From the NCBI GenBank assembly GCA_021044545.1, contig CP087990.1:310001-374000 (forward strand): a stretch of 64,000 bases of DNA, given 5' to 3'. The notes under the pieces are model-generated. The model saw nothing but the letters and a program-made list of their open reading frames with translations, had not been told where the DNA came from and searched no databases. Source of the stretch: Comamonadaceae bacterium M7527 (GTDB taxonomy: Bacteria; Pseudomonadota; Gammaproteobacteria; Burkholderiales; Burkholderiaceae_C). The translations under genes were made by a program, and so were the position numbers. Below are positions 35,594 through 44,748 of this stretch, piece by piece; the stretch's first letter is position 1, and every line of letters begins with the position of its first letter.

Positions 35594-36811
35594 ATGTCAA
35601 CGCCGCATTTCCCCGTGTACATGGACTACAGCTCCACCAACCCCTGCGACCCACGTGTGGTGGACGCAATGGTGCCGTGGCTGTACGAGCACTTTGGCAA
35701 CCCTGCATCACGCAGCCATGCGTGGGGCTGGGAGGCCGAGGCCGCTGTAGAAAAGGCGCGTGTCAACGTTGCTGATCTCATTGGTGCCGACCCACGCGAA
35801 ATCGTGTGGACCAGTGGTGCCACCGAGTCCAACAACCTGGCCATCAAAGGTGCGGCGCAGTTTTACAAAACCAAGGGCAAGCACATCATCACGGTCAAGA
35901 CAGAGCACAAAGCTGTGCTGGACACCTTCCGTGAGCTGGAGCGCCAAGGCTTTGAGGCCACTTACCTAGACGTGCAAGAAGACGGCTTGGTGAACATGGA
36001 TGCGTTCAAGGCAGCCATTCGCCCAGACACCATCTTGACCAGCGTCATGTTTGTGAATAACGAGATTGGTGTGATTCAAGACGTGGCGGCGATTGGTGCC
36101 GTGTGTCGCGAAAAAGGCATCATCTTCCACGTTGACGCAGCGCAGGCCACAGGCCGTGTCGAGATTGACCTGGCCAAGTTGCCTATTGACCTGATGAGCC
36201 TGACCTCACACAAAACCTACGGCCCCAAAGGCATTGGTGCTTTGTTTGTGCGCCGCAAGCCACGCATTCGCCTGGAGGCCCAAATGCACGGTGGCGGCCA
36301 CGAGCGTGGCATGCGCTCTGGTACGTTGCCAACCCACCAAATTGTGGGCATGGGCGAGGCCTACCGCATTGCCAAGGCTGAAATGGCCGAAGAAAACAAG
36401 CGCATCAAAACCTTGCATGACCGCCTGGTGGCGGGCCTGTCTGGCATGGAGGAAGTGTTTATCAACGGCAACAAAGACCAGCGCGTGCCACACAACGTGA
36501 ACATGAGCTTCAACTACGTTGAAGGCGAGTCATTGATTATGGGTATCAAGGGTATGGCCGTGTCTAGCGGCTCAGCCTGTACCTCTGCCAGCCTTGAGCC
36601 CAGCTATGTGTTGCGCGCCCTGGGCCGCAGCGATGAGCTGGCACACAGCAGCTTGCGCATGACCATTGGCCGCTGGACCACAGAGGCCGAAATCGACTAT
36701 GCGATTGAGACCATCAAAACCAACGTGGCCAAGCTGCGCGAGTTGTCTCCGCTGTGGGAAATGTTTAAAGACGGCGTGGACTTGTCCACCATCCAATGGG
36801 CTGCGCACTAA
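35594..36811 (+). CDS. iscS: Cysteine desulfurase IscS
   Basis: A 405-residue class V PLP enzyme: VYMDYSSTNPCDPRV, TSGATESNNLAIKG, DAAQATGRVEID, PLP lysine 207 in LTSHKTYGPKG, and active-site cysteine 329 in SSGSACTSASLEPSYVLRALG. The C-terminus ends with the IscU-binding LSPLWEMFKDGVDLSTIQWAAH. It takes sulfur from cysteine and passes persulfide to IscU and other acceptors, for example in tRNA thiolation. It is 76 bp after iscR in the canonical order. Confidence 0.98.
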   Translation: MSTPHFPVYMDYSSTNPCDPRVVDAMVPWLYEHFGNPASRSHAWGWEAEAAVEKARVNVADLIGADPREIVWTSGATESNNLAIKGAAQFYKTKGKHIITVKTEHKAVLDTFRELERQGFEATYLDVQEDGLVNMDAFKAAIRPDTILTSVMFVNNEIGVIQDVAAIGAVCREKGIIFHVDAAQATGRVEIDLAKLPIDLMSLTSHKTYGPKGIGALFVRRKPRIRLEAQMHGGGHERGMRSGTLPTHQIVGMGEAYRIAKAEMAEENKRIKTLHDRLVAGLSGMEEVFINGNKDQRVPHNVNMSFNYVEGESLIMGIKGMAVSSGSACTSASLEPSYVLRALGRSDELAHSSLRMTIGRWTTEAEIDYAIETIKTNVAKLRELSPLWEMFKDGVDLSTIQWAAH

Positions 36812-36854
36812 GCGCTGGCCTACCACCACACACAGTAATTGAAGGAGTTTTGTT

Positions 36855-37247
36855 ATGGCTTATTCAGACAAAGTAGTAGAGCACTACGAGAACCCACGCA
36901 ACGTTGGCAGCTTTGACAAGGGCGACGAGTCCGTAGGCACAGGCATGGTGGGTGCGCCCGCTTGTGGCGACGTAATGAAGCTGCAAATCAAGGTCAACCC
37001 CGCTACAGGCGTGATTGAAGACGCGCGCTTTAAAACCTACGGTTGTGGCTCTGCCATCGCTTCAAGCTCATTGGTGACCGAGTGGGTGAAGGGCAAAACC
37101 CTGGACGAGGCTGCTGCGCTGAAAAATGCAGAAATTGCCGAAGAGTTGGCATTGCCACCCGTCAAAATTCACTGCTCTATCTTGGCTGAAGACGCCATCA
37201 AGGCGGCAGTTGAAGACTACAAAAAGAAGCATACGGCAACCGCCTAA
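36855..37247 (+). CDS. iscU: Iron-sulfur cluster scaffold IscU
   Basis: A 130-residue scaffold protein. The three ligand cysteines and Asp are in GAPACGDVMKLQI (Cys37, Asp39), YGCGSAIASSSLVTEW and KIHCSILAEDAIKAAV. The HscA recognition motif LPPVK immediately precedes the last Cys. 2Fe-2S clusters are assembled here with sulfur from IscS and released with HscA/HscB. It has a strong GAAGGAGTTTTGTT ribosome site. Confidence 0.98.
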   Translation: MAYSDKVVEHYENPRNVGSFDKGDESVGTGMVGAPACGDVMKLQIKVNPATGVIEDARFKTYGCGSAIASSSLVTEWVKGKTLDEAAALKNAEIAEELALPPVKIHCSILAEDAIKAAVEDYKKKHTATA

Positions 37248-37266
37248 CGTGAGATAGGAAGTTCCT

Positions 37267-37590
37267 ATGGCTGTCACCATGACTGAAGCTGCTGCAAAGC
37301 ATGTCAACCGATACTTGGGCCGCCGCGGCAAAGGCATAGGTGTGCGCTTGGGCGTTAAGACCACGGGCTGCTCAGGCTTGGCCTATACGCTGGAGTACGC
37401 TGACGAGGCCGGTGAGGAAGACGTGCAGTTTGAAGACCAGGGCATCAAAATTTTGATTGACCCCAAAAGCTTGGCCTACCTGGAGGGTACGCAGCTTGAC
37501 TTTGTGCGCGAAGGCTTGAACGAAGGTTTCAAGTTCAGCAACCCCAACGAGCGTGATCGCTGCGGCTGTGGCGAGTCGTTTCGTATTTGA
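37267..37590 (+). CDS. iscA: Iron-sulfur cluster assembly/carrier protein IscA
   Basis: A 107-residue A-type carrier. Cys35 (TTGCSGLAYTLEYAD) and Cys99/Cys101 in the C-terminal DRCGCGESFRI match E. coli IscA numbering. It binds Fe or a cluster and hands it to apo-targets, notably for 4Fe-4S assembly. Its stop overlaps the hscB start (TGATG), indicating coupled translation. Confidence 0.97.
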   Translation: MAVTMTEAAAKHVNRYLGRRGKGIGVRLGVKTTGCSGLAYTLEYADEAGEEDVQFEDQGIKILIDPKSLAYLEGTQLDFVREGLNEGFKFSNPNERDRCGCGESFRI

Positions 37591-38126
37591 TGTCTGGCAC
37601 TATTGAATTAAGCCTGCAGGCCAACGACTTCCAACTCTTTGACCTGCCTCAGCAATTTGAGCTAGACGCGGGCGACCTGGCCAAGCGCTGGAAAGCGCTG
37701 CAAGCCCAAACTCACCCCGACAATTTTGTAAGCGCCACCAGCGCCGAGCAACGCTTGGCCATGCAGTGGTCTGTGCGCGTGAACGAAGCCTACCAGCGAC
37801 TGCGTGCCCCGCTGCAACGTGCCGCCTATCTGTGCGAGCTGCGTGGTGTACCCATTAACGCCGAAAGCAACACGGCCATGCCGCATGAGTTTTTGGTGCA
37901 GCAAATGACGCTACGCGAAGAGCTGGATGAGGCGGGTGGCAATGCCGTTGCCTTGCAGCAATTGGCCGATATGGCCGCTGCAGCCAAGCGCGAGTGGCTG
38001 GCCAAGGTAGGACAGGCGCTAGACACAGACAACGACACGCAAGCAGCCAGCGGCGCAGTACGCGCACTCATGTTTATTGAGCGCGTGAGCAAAGACATCA
38101 ATCAACAATTAGACGACGCAGCTTAG
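37590..38126 (+). CDS. hscB: Fe-S assembly co-chaperone HscB
   Basis: A 178-residue protein. The N-terminal J domain has NDFQLFDLPQQFELD, the HPD triad in LQAQTHPDNF, and NEAYQRLRAPLQRAAYLCELRG. A C-terminal three-helix IscU-binding domain follows. It brings IscU to HscA and stimulates the HscA ATPase. ATG 37590 overlaps the iscA stop. Confidence 0.96.
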   Translation: MSGTIELSLQANDFQLFDLPQQFELDAGDLAKRWKALQAQTHPDNFVSATSAEQRLAMQWSVRVNEAYQRLRAPLQRAAYLCELRGVPINAESNTAMPHEFLVQQMTLREELDEAGGNAVALQQLADMAAAAKREWLAKVGQALDTDNDTQAASGAVRALMFIERVSKDINQQLDDAA

Positions 38127-38134
38127 TACACCCC

Positions 38135-40015
<1,881 letters not shown>

Positions 40016-40042
40016 ACCCACACACTTTATTGCCCACGCGCC

Positions 40043-40381
40043 ATGCCCATTATCAAAATACTGCCTCACCCCGAGTACTGCCCGCAAGGCATAGACATCA
40101 ACGCGCCTGCAGGCACCACCATCTGTGAGGCCATGCTCGACAACGACATCAACATCGAGCACGCTTGCGAGATGAGCTGCGCCTGCACCACCTGCCACGT
40201 CATCGTGCGCGAAGGCAGCGCCAGCCTCAGTGAAGCAGAAGAGGGCGAGGAAGACATGCTGGACCGCGCCTGGGGCCTAGAGCCCAACTCACGCCTGAGC
40301 TGCCAAGCCGTGCTGGCCCAAGCCGACTTGGTGGTGGAGATACCCAAGTACTCCATTAACCACGCCAAAGAGAATCACTAG
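40043..40381 (+). CDS. fdx: 2Fe-2S ferredoxin of the isc operon
   Basis: A 112-residue adrenodoxin-type ferredoxin. Cluster ligands are in EHACEMSCACTTCHVIVREG and RLSCQAVLAQAD. It supplies electrons for cluster formation by IscS/IscU. It is the last isc gene recognised; iscX is not seen after it. Confidence 0.96.
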   Translation: MPIIKILPHPEYCPQGIDINAPAGTTICEAMLDNDINIEHACEMSCACTTCHVIVREGSASLSEAEEGEEDMLDRAWGLEPNSRLSCQAVLAQADLVVEIPKYSINHAKENH

Positions 40382-40406
40382 GCGTAAAGGTCGTTAGTAT
40401 GTGGGC

Positions 40407-40760
40407 ATGAATACCCACCACAAACTCAACTACATTGAGCTGCCTGGCAACAATTTTGAGGCGACCAAGGCGTTTTACGCCAGCGTGTTTGGCTGGCAGT
40501 TTGAGTCTTACGGACCGGAGTATTTGGCGTTTACCGATGGTGTACTAGACGGCGGTTTTTATACATCAGACCAGCAAAGCCGCATCGACAATGGCGCGGC
40601 TTTGGTCATTTTGTACAGCGCTTGCATTGACGCCACCCTAGTCGCCGTGCAATCCGCGGGCGCCGTTATTGCCAAGCCCATGTTTGACTTTCCAGGCGGG
40701 CGGCGCTTTCATTTTTTAGACCCCAATGGCAACGAGTTGGCCGTGTGGTCAGATGCTTGA
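40407..40760 (+). CDS. VOC-family (glyoxalase/bleomycin-resistance fold) protein
   Basis: A 117-residue single-domain vicinal oxygen chelate protein: HKLNYIELPGNNFEATKAFYASVFGWQFES, then FPGGRRFHFLDPNGNELAVWSD, the two halves of the paired beta-alpha-beta-beta-beta fold. His and Glu metal positions are plausible. The substrate is unknown. ATG 40407 preferred over GTG 40401. It is between fdx and dnaQ on the same strand; functional linkage to either is not evident. Confidence 0.85.
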   Translation: MNTHHKLNYIELPGNNFEATKAFYASVFGWQFESYGPEYLAFTDGVLDGGFYTSDQQSRIDNGAALVILYSACIDATLVAVQSAGAVIAKPMFDFPGGRRFHFLDPNGNELAVWSDA

Positions 40761-40778
40761 ATGGCTTAACATCAGCGC

Positions 40779-41495
40779 ATGCGACAAATTGTTTTAGACA
40801 CCGAAACCACTGGCCTGTCACCTCATGACGGCGACCGAATTATTGAGATTGGCTGTGTAGAGCTTTATCAGCGCAAGCCCACTGGGCGCAACCTGCATCT
40901 GTACATCAACCCCGAGCGCGACAGCCACGAAGACGCGCTGAAAGTACACGGCATCACCACAGAGTTTTTGGCCGACAAGCCCAAGTTTGCTGCTATTGCA
41001 CAAGAGGTGGTGGACTATCTGCAAGGCGCCGAGCTGATCATTCACAACGCGCCGTTTGACGTGGGCTTTTTAAATCACGAGTTTGCGCTGCTGGGCATGC
41101 CGCCCATATCCGACATTACGTCAGGCGTGATAGACAGCTTGGCCATGGCCAAAGATCTGTACCCTGGCAAACGCAACAGCCTGGATGCGCTGTGCGACCG
41201 CCTGGAAGTGGACAACTCAGGCCGCAGCCTGCACGGCGCGTTGCTGGACGCCGAAATATTGGCCGAGGTCTACGTCAATATGACGCGCGGTCAAGACGCG
41301 CTGCTAATGGATTTGGACGACCGCAGCACCAACGGCCAAGGTCACGTTAAAGCCGTTGACCTCGCACAATTCGAGCTACCCATACTCACTGCCAGCGACG
41401 CAGAACTGAGCGCGCACGAGCAAGTGTTGAGCGCGCTGGACAAGGCTTGCGAAGAAGGCAGCGTGTGGCGCCGCGCGGCTGAGGCTGCTGGTTAA
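40779..41495 (+). CDS. dnaQ: DNA polymerase III epsilon subunit (3'-5' proofreading exonuclease)
   Basis: A 238-residue DEDDh exonuclease: Exo I RQIVLDTETTGLSPHDGDR, Exo II ELIIHNAPFDVGFLNHE, Exo III RSLHGALLDAEILAEVYVNM with the catalytic His and Asp. The C-terminal tail after about residue 185 would bind the alpha subunit. It proofreads replication as part of the Pol III core. ATG 40779 is the first start. The tRNA-Val gene follows 35 bp after the stop. Confidence 0.96.
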   Translation: MRQIVLDTETTGLSPHDGDRIIEIGCVELYQRKPTGRNLHLYINPERDSHEDALKVHGITTEFLADKPKFAAIAQEVVDYLQGAELIIHNAPFDVGFLNHEFALLGMPPISDITSGVIDSLAMAKDLYPGKRNSLDALCDRLEVDNSGRSLHGALLDAEILAEVYVNMTRGQDALLMDLDDRSTNGQGHVKAVDLAQFELPILTASDAELSAHEQVLSALDKACEEGSVWRRAAEAAG

Positions 41496-41512
41496 AGCAC
41501 CCAAAACCGGGC

Positions 41513-41518
41513 TATAAT
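41513..41518 (+). promoter_or_regulatory. -10 element of the tRNA-Val promoter
   Basis: A perfect TATAAT lies 12 bases before the tRNA-Val 5' end. The -35 region (GGTTAA or TGGTTA around 41489-41495) is weak. Confidence 0.6.
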
Positions 41519-41530
41519 AAAAGGCTAGCC

Positions 41531-41605
41531 GGGCGGTTAGCTCAGTGGTAGAGCACTGCCTTCACACGGCAGGGGTCACAAGTTCGAACCTTGTACCGCC
41601 CACCA
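41531..41605 (+). tRNA. tRNA-Val (anticodon CAC)
   Basis: A complete cloverleaf: acceptor GGGCGGT/ACCGCCC, D arm GCTC-GAGC, anticodon arm CTGCC-TTCACAC-GGCAG with anticodon CAC, T arm ACAAG-TTCGAAC-CTTGT, and an encoded CCA end. It reads GUG codons. The foreign lipid operon begins within 500 bases, so the tRNA may mark an insertion site, although no copy of its 3' end was found at the other edge. Confidence 0.97.
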
Positions 41606-41624
41606 GCAATTAGTCAGTTAAATC

Positions 41625-41657
41625 AAGCACCTACGAGTAGTTCTAGGTGCTTTTTTT
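41625..41657 (+). terminator. Intrinsic terminator of tRNA-Val
   Basis: GCACCTA (41627-41633) pairs with TAGGTGC (41644-41650) around a 10-base loop, followed by seven T residues, 20 bases beyond the tRNA CCA end. Confidence 0.9.
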
Positions 41658-42097
41658 ACGCCCAAAAGTAGTATGAACACGCTTTACTACTATTGTTATG
41701 TTTCAGGGCTGGTTTGGTTAGTTTTACGGTTCACGGGCACAGTGTTTCGTGAATCGAATCTATCCTGCTACCTGGAGATATACCACTATCGCACCGTCCT
41801 GTTGAAGCGATCGACACAGGCGTTCTGTGTTAATCCAACGGGCCTCCACGAAACCCAGGGCGATTCAGTCTCCGATGTTGCGACCCAAGCGTCTGGCCAG
41901 CGACCGACGCATGGTCTTTGCCATGCGTTGCTGCCCTTGCAAATGACAGCAATCATCGTATTTTTGCGGCGCGTTTGTAATGACTCGAGACGCAACGAGA
42001 GCAGTTGACGCTATACACATAGCCTCAGCAAGGCATTGCTTTATAGACCACTTTTGTATTATAGTAAGCGGGTATTTATTAATCCAAAGGAGTTATA
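41658..42097. other. Gene-poor stretch between tRNA-Val and the lipid operon
   Basis: 440 bases with no intact gene. An AGTAGT/ACTACT inverted pair lies at about 41668-41693. A decayed IS3-type transposase fragment is on the minus strand (41786-41870). The end of the stretch should hold the operon promoter. TTGCTT (42036-42041) with TTATAG (42059-42064), 17 bases apart, is a weak candidate. Confidence 0.5.
41786..41870 (-). mobile_element. Remnant of an IS3-family transposase (OrfB C-terminal part)
   Basis: The minus-strand frame ends GLTQNACVDRFNRTVR then stop. The segment TQNA-V-RFNRTVR matches the conserved catalytic-Glu helix of IS3-family integrase-type transposases (typically TQNAYVERFNRTVR), here with Asp in place of Glu and a premature stop directly after. 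No complete frame, partner orfA or terminal repeats are visible, so this is a decayed fragment marking past IS activity at the left edge of the lipid operon. Confidence 0.65.
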
Positions 42098-42292
42098 GTG
42101 TATTGCTTGTGTTCGAATGCATCGTTCGATGAAATTTTGGATCGGCAGCGCAACGCGCCGCTGCCTAGCAAGGAAATGATTGAGCAGTACACAGGCTGCT
42201 CCAAGGGATGTGGCACCTGCATAGGCGCGCTACTGGCCGAAGCTGAGATGCTAGAACTGCTGCCATGTGTGGTCGAGGCATGTCCAGTATGA
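42098..42292 (+). CDS. Bacterioferritin-associated-ferredoxin-like (BFD) 2Fe-2S protein
   Basis: A 64-residue protein from GTG 42098, 5 bases after AAAGGAG. CLC at the N-terminus and GCSKGCGTCIGALLAEAE in the C-terminal half give the four-cysteine arrangement of BFD-like 2Fe-2S domains (C-x-C, spacer, C-x2-C). BFD proteins deliver electrons to ferritin-fold partners. Here the next gene encodes a ferritin-like diiron protein whose start overlaps this stop (ATGA), suggesting a dedicated electron donor to an oxygen-activating diiron enzyme rather than iron release. First gene of the lipid operon. Confidence 0.75.
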   Translation: MYCLCSNASFDEILDRQRNAPLPSKEMIEQYTGCSKGCGTCIGALLAEAEMLELLPCVVEACPV

Positions 42293-43158
42293 GTGGCCTT
42301 GAAATGCTGTATCCAAGGCTTTTCGACTCCATGGAGCAGGCACGGTGGAGTCTCGCACACGATATCCCTTGGGATAACTTCGAGCGCACCAAGCTCAGTG
42401 ATCGGCAGGTGCATGGAATTAAAATGAATGCCATCCTTGAGTGGTCCGCAATGCCGACCGCTGAGATGTTTCTGCGCGATAACCAACACGATATAGACTT
42501 CGCCGCCTTCGTATCGATTTGGTTCTTCGAAGAGCAGAAGCACAGCCTCGCCCTGCTCGAGTATCTCCGGCGATTTGCGCCTGATTTTCTGCCAACTGAG
42601 GCAGAACTGGCGGCCGTGCGCTTTAATTTTGACCCGGCTCCAGCACTGGAAAGCCTGGCCCTACATTTCTGTGGAGAAGTCCGACTCAACCAATGGTACC
42701 GCTGCGCCCGCGAATACCACACCGAGCCGGTCATCCGCCATATCTATGCAACACTGGCTACCGACGAGGCTCGTCATGCTCGGGCCTACTACGCATACAT
42801 GTCCAAGGCGTTAAAGATAACGGAGGTCGATGCCGCTCAGGCGTTCACTAAAGTCGGCGTTTTGATGACCAACGCGCGACTGAACAAGGCCATGCATCCG
42901 ACGAATTTGCATGTCAATAAGTCGCTTTATCCGAACGACACCGTCAATGCCCGATTGCCGGATCCCGCCTGGCTATCAACTTGGCTCGATCATGAGATCA
43001 AGTTCAGTCAGAAATGGGAGGCGTGCGTCGAGCGAGGCATCCTCGGCAATCTTTCCACATTATTCGCCACACCAATCACTGATGCACACGATTTAAGGCG
43101 ATTCAGGGATTCGTTGCGCGTGCAGCGGCACGAACTGCCCGAACCTTTGGAGGCATAA
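42289..43158 (+). CDS. Ferritin-like diiron protein, acyl-ACP-desaturase-like
   Basis: A 289-residue helical protein. Two diiron half-sites are visible: WFFEEQKHSLALLEYL (EExxH) and LATDEARHARAYYAYM (DExRH), with additional Glu candidates in ILEWSAMPTAEMFL and FCGEVRLNQWY. This four-carboxylate, two-histidine pattern matches soluble acyl-ACP desaturases and related diiron oxygenases. Overall sequence is divergent, so the reaction (desaturation, hydroxylation or N-oxygenation) is open. With an ACP and fatty-acid enzymes in the operon, an acyl-ACP substrate is most likely. ATG 42289 overlaps the BFD stop; in-frame ATGs at 42265 and 42280 are less likely. Codon choice differs from flanking housekeeping genes (more TTC, ATC, TCG). 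Confidence 0.72.
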   Translation: MSGLEMLYPRLFDSMEQARWSLAHDIPWDNFERTKLSDRQVHGIKMNAILEWSAMPTAEMFLRDNQHDIDFAAFVSIWFFEEQKHSLALLEYLRRFAPDFLPTEAELAAVRFNFDPAPALESLALHFCGEVRLNQWYRCAREYHTEPVIRHIYATLATDEARHARAYYAYMSKALKITEVDAAQAFTKVGVLMTNARLNKAMHPTNLHVNKSLYPNDTVNARLPDPAWLSTWLDHEIKFSQKWEACVERGILGNLSTLFATPITDAHDLRRFRDSLRVQRHELPEPLEA

Positions 43159-43159
43159 G

Positions 43160-44032
43160 TTGGCCACTTCAGAAGATATTCAGTTCCACTACGATGTTGA
43201 CAACGCGTTCTATGCCATCTTCCTAGACCGCGAATTCCGCGCCTACAGCTGTGCGGTCTGGGACAATGCCAAGACGTTAGAGGAAGCTCAGCGCGCTAAA
43301 GTCGATCGTATCTGTCAATTCGCGGCGGTCAAGGCAGACACGCGTCTGCTTGATGTCGGCTGCGGCTGGGGCGGATTGATGGCTCATGCGGTCAGCGTCT
43401 ACCACGCGCGCAACGCACATGGCTTGACGCTCAGCAACGATCAGTTGGCTTATATCGCTGCCGAAGCTTCGCCAGAGGTGAGCGCGGAGTTGCAGTCTTG
43501 GCGTGATCACCATCCGATGCAGCTCTATGATGCAATCATCTCGGTTGGTGCTTTCGAGCACTTTGTCTCGCGTGTCGAGCGCATGACCGGCCAACAGATT
43601 GGCATCTATAGGGACTTTTTCGCCACCTGCCGACGAGTGTCTACTGAAACCGCCCACCTAGGTCTACAGACTATTGTGACCGCGCGCAATCCGGCAACCC
43701 TACAAGAGGCGCGCGATGCGCGCTATTTGTTGGACAAAGTTTTCCCCGGTTCAGCCCTGCCAAGCGAGGCCGATATCCTCGCAGGTTCGGGTGGCCTGTA
43801 TAAAGCGGCAGAGATTCGTCGAATAGGCAGAGACTATGCGCGTACGCTGGCCTGTTGGCGGGAGAGGTTACTTGGGCAACGCAAACTCGCGACTGAGAAA
43901 TTTGGATCGGCGGTCGTCGATCACTATCTGCGCTATTTCGAGGCGGCCGAGAGAAGCTTTGAAAGCGGCGTGACCGATTTAGTTCAGATGTCTTTGTGTC
44001 CCGAACTTTCAATCGGGACCGTGCTGTCGTGA
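43160..44032 (+). CDS. Cyclopropane-fatty-acid-synthase-type SAM methyltransferase
   Basis: A 290-residue protein of the CFA synthase/mycolic-acid cyclopropane synthase family: HYDVDNAFYAIFLDREFRAYSCAVW, TLEEAQRAKVDRIC, SAM-binding LLDVGCGWGGLMAHAV, GLTLSNDQLAYI and SVGAFEHFVSR, then LPSEADILAGSGGLY. Such enzymes add a methylene or methyl from SAM across acyl double bonds, making cyclopropane, methyl-branched or related groups. It lacks the extra N-terminal domain of E. coli Cfa and resembles the short CmaA type. TTG start at 43160, one base after the previous stop and 7 bases after GGAG. Product type (ring or branch) cannot be told. Confidence 0.85.
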   Translation: MATSEDIQFHYDVDNAFYAIFLDREFRAYSCAVWDNAKTLEEAQRAKVDRICQFAAVKADTRLLDVGCGWGGLMAHAVSVYHARNAHGLTLSNDQLAYIAAEASPEVSAELQSWRDHHPMQLYDAIISVGAFEHFVSRVERMTGQQIGIYRDFFATCRRVSTETAHLGLQTIVTARNPATLQEARDARYLLDKVFPGSALPSEADILAGSGGLYKAAEIRRIGRDYARTLACWRERLLGQRKLATEKFGSAVVDHYLRYFEAAERSFESGVTDLVQMSLCPELSIGTVLS

Positions 44033-44469
44033 ACGCAATGCTGGACGAGCCACGCGACGAGCAACTTCAAGCAGAAGCGAACTTCTTACCAATGCCATAT
44101 GAGGTCGATTTCACTGGCTTCCTCAGTAATACGGTGGCACCGCGCTGGCTTGAGCGTATGCGACTTCAGCTGATCGCCGATCACTTCGACGATCAGGGTC
44201 TGTTTGAACGACGGCAGTTGTCGGTGATTGCGCGCAGCGAGATTGATTATCTGCGACCGGTTCGCATGGGTGTGCTTGTAGTCGGTCGGGCTTGGATTGA
44301 ACGATGTCTGCGTACGAGTTGGACGATTCGCTTTACGTTCCGCGAAGCAGATGCAAATGTTCTGTGCATGCGAGCGCTGCAAGTCGGTGTCTTTATCGAT
44401 CCAGATACCTTCAACCCGGTCCGAGTGCCGCCTGTCATAGCAGCTCGTGTAGCTGAAACCAACAATTAA
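44029..44469 (+). CDS. Acyl-CoA/ACP thioesterase, hotdog fold (4HBT/YbgC-like)
   Basis: A 146-residue hotdog protein. The region PYEVDFTGFLSNTVAPRWLERMR corresponds to the catalytic-Asp helix segment of 4-hydroxybenzoyl-CoA-type thioesterases (Asp followed by G-x-x-x-N), and RSEIDYLRPVRMG is the conserved second strand. It probably releases or transfers acyl groups from CoA or the neighbouring ACP. GTG 44029 overlaps the methyltransferase stop (GTGA). The frame upstream to 43996 lies inside the previous gene and is unlikely to be used. Confidence 0.72.
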   Translation: MNAMLDEPRDEQLQAEANFLPMPYEVDFTGFLSNTVAPRWLERMRLQLIADHFDDQGLFERRQLSVIARSEIDYLRPVRMGVLVVGRAWIERCLRTSWTIRFTFREADANVLCMRALQVGVFIDPDTFNPVRVPPVIAARVAETNN

Positions 44470-44481
44470 CAGGAGATTAAT

Positions 44482-44748
44482 GTGGAACAAGAAATACTCC
44501 ACAAAGCCCGCGACATTATTCTCGATATCGTTGATATTGAGCGTGAAAAAATTGTTCCCGAGGCTTCGCTACGCGATGACTTGCAAGCCGACTCTCTCGC
44601 TAGCGTCGAGATAGTCATGGCACTTGAAGACCAGTTCAAAATTCAATTTGATGAAGAGCAGGCGCGCAGCTTTGTTACGGTAGGTGAATTAGTCGCTGCA
44701 ATCGAGGCCATGCGATGCATCAACGCTACGCCAAAGACATCGGTATGA
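44482..44748 (+). CDS. Acyl carrier protein
   Basis: An 88-residue carrier protein. The phosphopantetheine serine is in LQADSLASVEIVMALEDQF, with typical acidic helix II and a C-terminal FVTVGELVAAIEAM. GTG start 44482 follows CAGGAG. A dedicated ACP, distinct from fatty-acid synthase AcpP by sequence, implies that the pathway works on carrier-bound acyl chains. It overlaps the following hydrolase (ATGA). Confidence 0.9.
   Translation: MEQEILHKARDIILDIVDIEREKIVPEASLRDDLQADSLASVEIVMALEDQFKIQFDEEQARSFVTVGELVAAIEAMRCINATPKTSV

Noticed and set aside
35760..36500. Plus- and minus-strand frames inside iscS
   Set aside because: They are out-of-frame shadows of a highly conserved gene with perfect IscS motifs.
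42289..43158. Calling the ferritin-like protein a bacterioferritin or AurF-type N-oxygenase
   Set aside because: It is much longer than bacterioferritin, no haem-ligand methionine context was recognised, and the spacing of EExxH and DExRH is closer to acyl-ACP desaturases; AurF-type identity cannot be shown by eye.
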